From the NCBI GenBank assembly GCA_034509495.1, contig CM067521.1, positions 873,110-937,109 of the forward strand: 64,000 bases of DNA, read 5' to 3'. Of the stretch, positions 56,781-64,000 are shown piece by piece (positions within the stretch are counted from its first letter, which is position 1; each line of letters begins with the position of its first letter). The notes beneath the pieces were generated by a model, which ran no database searches, was not told where the DNA came from, and saw only the letters and a list, made by a program, of their open reading frames with translations. A program made the translations under genes and the position numbers. This stretch comes from Acestrorhynchus altus (lineage: Eukaryota > Chordata > Actinopteri > Characiformes > Acestrorhynchidae).

Positions 56781-57205
56781 AAAGTGTTTAAACACTGTGT
56801 CCACTCATTGTCCACTCTATTAGACACTCCTACCAAGTGTCTCCACCTTGTAGATGTAAAGTCAGAGACAGAAGCTCATCTGTCTCTGCACAGTTTGTGT
56901 TGGTCGTCCTCTAGTCCTTCATCAGTGCTCACAGGACGCTGCCCATAGGTCGGCTGGACGTTTCTGGTTGGTGGACTGTTCTCGGTCCAGCAGAGACGCT
57001 GAGGGGTTTAAACACTCCAGCAGCACTGCTGTGTCTGATCCACTCGTACCGGCAACACACACTAACACACCACCACCATGTCAGTGTGACTGCAGTGCTG
57101 AGAACGACCCACCACCCACATCATATCTGCTCTGTGGTGGTCCTGTGGGGTCCTGATCATTGAAGATCAGGGTGAAAGGAGGAGAATAAAGTCTGCAGAG
57201 CTGAG
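56780..57205 (+). repeat. Dispersed repeat A, nearly full length, configuration A
   Basis: GTTTAAACACTGTGTCCACTC at the left, GGGGTTTAAACACTCCAGCAG at ~57003, then the CACCACCACCATG block, the GATC hairpin and AATAAAGTCTGCAGAG, where it stops short of the terminus. Confidence 0.92.
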
Positions 57206-58425
57206 AATGACCTAAATATGAAGGTTTGTATGCTTCATAACGTTCCTGAATACACACGTGGACAAAGATGGAATGGACACCAATGTCCATCTGAACTTTA
57301 TAGTGCTGTACTGCAGAGCTGGCTGTGTTGTACAGGATGTTGAGTCTGGAAAGGTCAATGGCATTCTTTTCTTATGAGCCCCAAAACACCACTGTCCTCT
57401 CGAAGTGGACGGCAAGTCCTCTTCCTTCCTTTTTCACACGCAAACCCCATCCATCGAACTTCCATGGAAACAGAGTGTGAAGCACACACTACAGGCGCTG
57501 TATCTACGGAATGAACCAGTGCAGGATTAAGATAAAGCTCGCGCTGAAGAAGACAACAATGAACGTGCGAGCACTTTTAATCGGATACTAACACTAATCC
57601 ACAGTCGGTTCCGAGAAGAAGACCATGTTAGTCAAAGCTGCCTGCGCTCACTTCAAAACCACAGCAGTTCAAAGCCCTGCGAGTGCAATATTACACTCCC
57701 ATCCTCAACTCCATTAGGAGCTCAGCATCGCAATCACGCAGACGCAATCCATAAACAGGACGCCAATACGCATTACGTCCGGGCAGCTCTCACCAACCCT
57801 CGTGAACGGTTCTAGAGCGAGAGCCCGTCTTTTGTTCTAATGGCACAGAAGTGGATCCGACGGGTACACTGTGTTTAAAGCGGGTCTTTTTGTCACGTCT
57901 CACTTATTGAAGCACACCTAGGCAGCGGTGACTCAGCCGGCACGTGTCAGGCTGCTTCAGGAGTCATGAAGTAATGCTTTAATGTAACGTACAACAGTGC
58001 AGTACAACGTTCAGTACAACCCCCGAACACGCTGAACTGTTTCACGATTAAAGGTGACATACGTGGTTTCTGAAGACCACATATGATGCATCAATAACTA
58101 CGTACATACGCCACTATGATCACGTGCCCACTTATACGTGCAATAAATGGACACGACCTCGGTCCTCTTCACATCAATGTTCAGAGTCTAGTAGAACGTC
58201 TTCACTGGACAGTAGAGACAGTTACTCCGACAAAAGCAGGAGAAACTCTTTTTAATACCCTTTGATTATATAAGAAACGATGAACGGGCAGGTGTCCCAA
58301 TACTTCTGTCCACATAGTAAACATTGCTGGCAATGGCTATTGGTCCATTCATCGTGAAATCTGGACACAACTGCCCAATTCAAACTGTGAGAAAGTGAAA
58401 AAGACGTATTTGTTAATAACTGGCC
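57205..58425. other. Unique sequence, possible alpl intron 1 regulatory DNA
   Basis: Repeat-poor with balanced composition. 'GGTGACTCAGCCGGCACGTG' at 57928 contains an AP-1/MAF-like TGACTCAGC and a CACGTG E-box. No gene recognised. Confidence 0.3.
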
Positions 58426-58429
58426 CTGT

Positions 58430-58785
58430 GGTCAGTGTTAGTGTGTGTGGCGCTGGTAGGACTGGATCAGACCCTGTGTCCACTCACTGTCCACTCTATC
58501 AGAAGCTCCTACCAAGTGTCTCCACCTTGTAGATGTAAAGTCAGAGACAGAAGCTCATCTGTTTCTGCACAGTTTGTGTTGGTCGTCCTCTAGTCCTTCA
58601 TCAGTGCTCACAGGACGCTGGCCACGGGACGCTGTCGGCTGGACGTTTCTGGTTGGTGGACTGTTCTCGGTCCAGCAGTGACACTGAGGGGTTTTCTGCT
58701 GCGTCTGACCCACTCGTGTGACTGCAGTGCCGAGAGCGACCCACCACCCACATCATAGCTGCCCTGTGGTGGTCAGCGGAGCTGC
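58430..58785 (+). repeat. Dispersed repeat A, configuration A, internally shortened
   Basis: 'GTCCACTCACTGTCCACTCT', the GTTGGTCGTCC block, 'TTCTGGTTGGTGGACTGTTC', then 'GAGGGGTTTTCTGCTGCGTC' where the palindrome has been lost. Confidence 0.85.
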
Positions 58786-58789
58786 TACG

Positions 58790-59370
58790 ATGCTCATACA
58801 AATCTCAGCATCCCACACAAACGTGATAAGCAGTCATGAGCGTCATGAGCACTGACCACAGTAAGCCCAACCTCTGCTGACCTCAAGTGCCTCGAGGCCC
58901 TGGTGTGAAGAGGGGCATCCTGAGTGCTGATAGTACTTTCACACCTTCACACCTCTGTTCTTTAAAGGCTTTACGGGAAACAGCTGCTCCGACTCACTGG
59001 ACTCGCTCCAAATGACTTCAGGTAGGTCGCAGCCGATTGGCCAAAGTCACCAAATTAAACCTGTCCAATCACACTTCAGCATTCAGAGAGAGGCTTTACG
59101 GTGTTCGGACCGGCAGGCTTGTTAAAGGACTGAACAATGAAAAGGGTCATTACGCTAAAACCCTCACGTCGTCAGTTTACACCACGGCACACAATAGAGT
59201 CAATGGGCCGTTTGACTAATGCTCCTTAAAGCCTCAATGACCTGACACCTCCTTCACACCTCCTACGTAAAAGTGAATGAAGTGACATAACCTGATAAAA
59301 ATGAGACGGCATACGGTTTACACAAAATATATCCACTGAAACATATACCTACAATCATCCATCTCCAATG
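58790..59370. other. Unique sequence
   Basis: No gene. 'CAGCCGATTGGCCAAAGTCA' at 59029 has an inverted CCAAT box. Repeat-free. Confidence 0.35.
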
Positions 59371-59384
59371 GGAGTATAAATACC

Positions 59385-59625
59385 ATGTCTACTTCAACAC
59401 ATGCAACCACGATCATGGGGAAGACTGCTGACCTTACAGTTGTCCACAACGCCATCATCGACCTCCTCCATAACGATGGCCACATAAGGTCATTGCTGGC
59501 TGTACTCAGAGTGCTGTATCAAAGCATAATAATAACAGATGGGGAAAATGTGGAGGCACCGTGGTCAGTGCCAAGATCAACAGGTTGTTGTCACATCACA
59601 TGTCCAGAAGGTCTGGTGTCATGGT
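59385..59625 (+). mobile_element. Chimeric Tc1-like fragments
   Basis: The first part reads MGKTADLTVVHNAIIDLLHN, the N-terminus of one Tc1 transposase type. From 59545 it switches to 'GGAGGCACCGTGGTCAGTGC', the pre-catalytic part of family D. Two unrelated families are fused. Confidence 0.7.
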
Positions 59626-59629
59626 GTTG

Positions 59630-60400
59630 GTGTGGATCAGGTCAGTGTTCTGATCCTCGCTGTACTGGACTGAGTGACGTTCTCAGTGTGGATCGGGTCA
59701 GTGTTCTGATCCTCACTGTTCTGGACTGAGTGATGTTCTCAGTGTGGATCGGGTCAGTGTTCTGATCCTCACTGGTCTGGACTGAGTGATGTTCTCAGTG
59801 TGGATCGGGTCAGTGTTCTGATCCTCACTGCACTGGACTGATTGACGTTCTCAGTGTGGATCGGGTCAGTGTTCTGATCCTCACTGCACTGGACTGAGTG
59901 ATGTTCTCAGTGTGGATCAGGTCAGTGTTCTGATACTCACTGCACTGGACTGAGTGACGTTCTCTGAGTGTGGATCAGGTCAGTGTTCTGATCCTCACTG
60001 TACTGGACTGAGTGACGTTCTCAGTGTGGATCGGGTCAGTGTTCTGATCCTCGCTGCACTGGACTGAGTGACGTTCTCAGTGTGGATCGGGTCAGTGTTC
60101 TGATCCTCACTGCTCTGGACTGAGTGATGTTCTCAGTGTGGATCGGTTCTCTCAGCGTGGATCAGGTCAGTGTTCTGATCCTCACTGTTCTGGACTAAGT
60201 GATGTTCTCAGCGTGGATCGGGTCAGTGTTCTGATCTTCACTGTACTGGACTGAGTGATGTTCTCAGTGTGGCTCGGGTCAGTGTTCTGATCCTCACTGT
60301 ACTGGACTGAGTGATGTTCTCAGTGTGGATCGGGTCAGTGTTCTGATCCTCACTGTTCTGGACTGAGTGATGTTCTCAGCGTGGATCGGGTCAGTGGTGT
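59630..60400. repeat. 56-bp tandem repeat, ~13 units
   Basis: Unit holds 'GGACTGAGTGATGTTCTCAG' and 'TGTGGATCGGGTCAGTGTTC', then TGATCCTCACTGTACT. One unit has a 16-bp internal partial duplication near 60140. Units differ mainly at a few CpG-type sites (GACGTT/GATGTT, GATCGGG/GATCAGG). Confidence 0.95.
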
Positions 60401-60970
60401 TAAACAGTGTGTTTAGTTTCATCCAGCTGCAGACAGTCTGGGTATCTTCAGTATCTCATACACGTACATCGGCTTTGATTCCAGAATCTGGGTTTGATTG
60501 AGAGGGAACATCACTCTTGGATTTTGTGGCACGCAGTGAGCCTGGTATAAACTGTTCTGATACTTTAAAGGACACTAACTCCGGCAAACATGGATTTGAT
60601 TAACTGTCTCCTACAGCTCCAAGAACAAGTAGTGGAGAATGAGAAACAGGCCACTATATTCGAGAAACAGCTTCTGACATATCCAAATTTCTTCTTACAA
60701 CAGCATTTCTCTCATGACAGACACTGTGTTCCAGTCGTTCCATCATACACAGCTACGGATTCCTCCCAGCAGCCTGACAGAGAGCTGGACCAGCCATGGA
60801 AGCTGTGATTGATAATCAAGGAGTTGAATCATCCGTTGTGTTGTTCAGATATGAATAATAACCTTTTCTTTTTATCCAATAAAGCATTAACAACGTTTCT
60901 CCCAAATTCAAAATTACACCGAAAACCTAAAACAAGGAAATCTAAACATCACAATACTAATGTCCTTCAC
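60400..60970. other. Unassigned sequence with a 72-codon + frame
   Basis: The 60590-60808 frame begins MDLINCLLQLQEQVVENEKQ, a heptad-like helix reminiscent of retrotransposon gag starts, but it is too short and isolated to classify. Confidence 0.3.
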
Positions 60971-61490
60971 ACTCCAGTGCTGCTGGAGTGTTTAAACACG
61001 GTGTCCACTCACTGTCCACTCTATCAGACACTCCTACTCAGTGTCTCCACCTTGTAGATGTAAAGTCAGAGACAGAAGCTCATCTGTTTCTGCACAGTTT
61101 GTGTTGGTCGTCCTCTAGTCCTTCATCAGTGCTCACAGGACACTGTCGGCTGGACATTTCTGGTTGGTGGACTGTTCTTGGTCCAGCAGTGACACTGAGG
61201 GGTTTAAACACTCCAGCAGCACTGCTGTGTCGGATCCACTCGTACCAGCAACACACACTAACACACCACCACCATGTCAGTGTGACTGCAGTGCTGAGAA
61301 TGACCCACCACCCACATAATATCTGCTCTGTGGTGGTCCTGTGGGGTCCTGATCATTGAAGATCAGGGTGAAAGGAGGAGAATAAAGTCTGCAGAGAAAC
61401 AGATGAACTACAGTCTGGAATTATAGAACCACAAAGAGCTCCTGTGTGGTCAGAGGAGCTGATAGAGTGGACAGAGAGAGGAGAAACAGA
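60970..61490 (+). repeat. Dispersed repeat A, reference full-length copy (configuration A)
   Basis: Order: CAGTGCTGCTGGAGTG + TTTAAAC (left inverted block, to 60997); a ~205-bp middle with GTTGGTCGTCCTCTAGTCC; GTTTAAACACTCCAGCAGCA (right inverted block, 61202-61227); CACCACCACCATGTCAGTG; the 7-bp-stem hairpin CCTGATCATTGAAGATCAGG; GAGGAGAATAAAGTCTGCAG; and a tail GAGGAGCTGATAGAGTGGAC. It has no coding capacity, so it is a MITE- or SINE-like non-autonomous element whose family I do not name. Confidence 0.92.
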
Positions 61491-61626
61491 ATTACAAGCC
61501 TTTTCACTATTTTCTGGGCTTCGTCCTGCGTGCAGACAAGTGGTCTTTGTGTCTTTAAGGTGACCAGTGTCTGAGAAGCTGGCCTTTAAGTTTTGAAACT
61601 GCATCATGAATGCAAATGCATATTAA

Positions 61627-61655
61627 AACACACACACACACACACACACACACAG
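61627..61655. repeat. (CA)n microsatellite
   Basis: About 14 units, followed at 61680-61785 by a degenerate 12-bp repeat of ACCACCACACTG / AACCCCACACTG. Confidence 0.95.
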
Positions 61656-61856
61656 CAGTTTGCTCACTGTGTGAGGTCATATAAACCACCACTGACCCCC
61701 ACACTGACCACCACACTGAACCCCACACTGACCACCACACTGAACCCCACACTGAACCCCACACTGATCCCCACACTGACCACAGGGTGAAGAGTGAATG
61801 GGCTGCTTGTGGGAGCAGATGATCAGCATTCCCTCCATGCAGCCACTCACACTCAC

Positions 61857-61970
61857 TGCCCAGAAGACCAGCCTGTGACGTCACGGCCCGTGTCCAGCAC
61901 ATGGTGCGGGAGCTGGAAGTTGTGGAAGCTCTCAAAGTCCTGAAGGTCTGCTGGTGGAGATGAGACCGTG
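61857..61970 (-). other. Orphan exon-like block (114 nt)
   Basis: Preceded by a good acceptor (TTTCCCTCTCAG|C) and followed by a consensus donor (GGCA|GTGAGT). One frame is open throughout and reads PADLQDFESFHNFQLPHHVL then DTGRDVTGWSSGQ, ending at a stop if unspliced. No family recognised. It lies 43 bp from the donor at 62013, too close for those two to be joined, so it would be an alternative exon or the end of another transcript. Confidence 0.25.
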
Positions 61971-62012
61971 CTGAGAGGGAAACAGGCAGGAGATGCTCTG
62001 AAGTCCACTTAC

Positions 62013-62065
62013 CGCGCGCGCTCTTCTCCAGCGCAGTCCGGTCCTCCTCTCTGATTGTCCTGCTG
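62013..62065 (-). other. Candidate first (non-coding) exon of a minus-strand transcript
   Basis: From ~30 nt downstream of the TATA box to the donor GCGCGCG|GTAAGTGG at 62013/62012. The size and absence of an ATG fit a 5' UTR exon; ALPL genes in mammals start with non-coding exons far upstream. Assignment to alpl rests on strand and position. Confidence 0.45.
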
Positions 62066-62088
62066 TCCCCCGATGTGGCTTTTATACG

Positions 62089-62096
62089 CCGCTATG
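62089..62096 (-). promoter_or_regulatory. TATA box (TATAAAAG) of a minus-strand promoter
   Basis: GGCGTATAAAAGCC on the minus strand, in a locally GC-richer stretch, with an initiator-like region ~30 nt downstream and a strong donor ~80 nt downstream. It is the best promoter candidate for alpl, about 11 kb from its start codon. Confidence 0.5.
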
Positions 62097-62184
62097 TGGA
62101 CAGCCCACCACTGCCCACAACCAATGGGCTCACATTAACCTGCATAGAGCGCAGCTGGAGCTCCCCCTGCTGACGCCCCTCTGT

Positions 62185-63005
62185 TACACTTTTACACTGT
62201 TTCACTGCTTCACTGTTACACTGTTACACTGTCTCACTGCCTCACTGTTACACTGTTACACTGTTTCACTGCCTCACTGTTTCACTGTTACACTATTACA
62301 CTGCCTCACTGTTACACTGTTTCACTGTTTCACTGTTTCACTGCCTCACTGTTACACTGTTACACTATTACACTATTACACTATTACACTGTTTCACTAT
62401 TACACTGTCTCACGGTTACACTGTTACACTGTCTCACTGCCTCACTGTTACACTGTTTCACTGCCTCACTGTTACACTGTTACACTATTACAATGTCTCA
62501 CTGTTACACTGTTACACTATTACACTGTCTCACTGTTACACTATTACACTGTCTCACTGCTTCACTGTTACACTGTTACACTATTACACTGTTTCACTGC
62601 CTCACTGTTACACTGTTACATTATTACACTGTCTCACTGCCTGACTATTACACTGTTTCACTGCCTCACTGTTACACTGTTACACTATTACACTATTACA
62701 CTGTTACACTATTACACTGTCTCACTGTTTCACTGTTACACTATTACACTATCTCACTGTTACACTATTACACTGTCTCACTGCTTCACTGTTACACTGT
62801 TACACTATTACACTGTTTCACAGCCTCACTGTTACACTATTACACTGTCTCACTGCCTCACTATTACAGTGTTACACTATTACACTGTTTCACTGCCTCA
62901 CTGTTACACTATTACACGGTCTCACTGCCTCACTGTTACACTGATACACTATTACACTGTTTCACTGCCTTACTGTTACACTATTACACTGTCTCACTGT
63001 TATTA
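62185..63005. repeat. 8-bp-period simple repeat, ~100 units
   Basis: Units TTACACTG, TTACACTA, TCTCACTG, CCTCACTG, TTTCACTG in changing order. Higher-order blocks of 40-60 bp recur. It produces a long spurious + frame rich in L, H, Y, T and C (62493-63011). Confidence 0.95.
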
Positions 63006-63204
63006 AACTGATGGGGACAGTGGTGGGGATGTGGACGGGACAGGAATGGGGGGGAGGTTAAAATTTTTAATTGAACCCCCTCATATGAGGTAAAGACAAA
63101 AGGATCAGGTGATTCCTAAAATACAGAGACTCTGAAAAGTTTCAGAAACAGACGCTGAAATATGTGTCAACAGTCAGGCCTGAAAGACACATTTGTTTCA
63201 CGCA

Positions 63205-63390
63205 TTCTGATGAGAACCGCAGAACCACAGAACTGCATAATCACAGAACCACAGAACTGCAGAACCACAGAGCTGCAGAACTACAGAACTGCAGAACCAC
63301 AAAATCACAGAATTCCAAATCTGCAGAGCCACAGAACCTCAGAACTGCGGAACTTCAGAAACACAGAACCGCAGAACCGCAGATTTACAC
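63205..63390. repeat. Second 8-bp-period repeat (ACAGAACC/GCAGAACT)
   Basis: About 22 units of (A/G)CAGAAC(C/T), with decay at the right end. Its words are unrelated to those of the 62185 array although the period is the same. Confidence 0.9.
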
Positions 63391-64000
63391 TGGAACACAT
63401 ATAGAAATTCAGTGTCATTATTACCCATATTGACTTTTCAATGCTTTTATATATATATATTATTTATATAGAGAGTATCTAGTCTATCACTCTTTAACAT
63501 CTAAACATATACAGTGAAAAAGGATTTTGATCATTTATTAAAAATGATATATTTTATATTCATTACATTTACTGTGATTTGTTTGAAAGTTGAGACTCTG
63601 ATTAGTCATTTATTCCAATCTGAATGAAAATAATTTGAGATTCTGCATTTCTGGTTTATGATCTATAAGCCAAACTGATCAACATTAAAACAAAAAAAGG
63701 CTTGAAATAATAATGAAATTCATTATTTTATATGTAATGAATATAAAAAAGGACTTTTTGAATGAAACTGTGATCACGACTGAACTTTGTAAGGATGAAG
63801 ATTGTTAATAATAGTTAATATAGTTAATATATGTGTTAAATACACGTCCCAAATCAGACAGACAGATCTAAATCTACCAATTAACTGAAATAATTATCAC
63901 TAAATATCACTCACAGATCACTAGATACTGAGTTACAGGGTACAATGAGAAGGAGGGGCTGTTTGCTCTCTTTCTTTGCTGACACTGTGCTCAAATTTCA
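63390..64000. other. AT-rich sequence, repeat C fragment at the end
   Basis: No gene recognised. 63925-64000 carries 'GAGGGGCTGTTTGCTCTC' and 'GCTCAAATTTCA', matching the 3' part of repeat C at 53190-53230. Confidence 0.45.

Noticed and set aside
62493..63011. 172-codon + frame rich in L, H, Y and C
   Set aside because: Translation of the 8-bp repeat only.

Overview
The window is vertebrate nuclear DNA, almost certainly from a teleost fish and probably an otophysan (characin, catfish or a relative). Three things support this: intron-split genes with GT..AG junctions and vertebrate-type proteins, fish-style transposons (Tc1/mariner remnants, LINE 3' ends, tRNA-derived SINEs), and one short dispersed repeat that recurs about 25 times. 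No prokaryotic, viral or CRISPR feature was seen.

Layout. (1) 0.3-4.7 kb, + strand: a complete seven-exon myg1 gene (DHH-family exonuclease) with a poly(A) signal. (2) 4.7-9.0 kb: repeats, a LINE 3' end carrying a 36-bp minisatellite, and a possible 5' exon. (3) 9.1-12.1 kb, + strand: a single-coding-exon LRRC3-family membrane protein with a long possible 3' UTR that contains a 16-bp minisatellite. (4) 12.1-39.2 kb: a gene-free interval of decayed transposons, with unique stretches that may be regulatory. (5) 39.3-51.1 kb, - strand: a complete eleven-coding-exon tissue-nonspecific alkaline phosphatase gene (alpl, 525 aa). (6) 51.1-62.1 kb: probable 5' intron/UTR territory of alpl. It has a TATA-box promoter candidate at 62.09 kb, a 46-codon single-pass membrane ORF on an exon-like block at 55.2-55.4 kb, and an orphan exon-like block at 61.9 kb. 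(7) 62.2-64 kb: 8-bp-period simple repeats and AT-rich DNA.

The three genes have no common pathway: MYG1 is an RNA exonuclease, the LRRC3-like product a small cell-surface protein, and ALPL a GPI-anchored phosphatase of bone mineralisation and phosphate metabolism. They look like ordinary chromosomal neighbours. The least explained features are the small membrane ORF, a ~220-bp segment found in both orientations in the dispersed repeat, a perfect 18-bp hairpin at 31.1 kb, an inverted pair of Tc1-like copies, and several tandem arrays carrying factor-like motifs.

Exon boundaries were set by eye from reading frame, splice dinucleotides and remembered family alignments; repeat boundaries are approximate.
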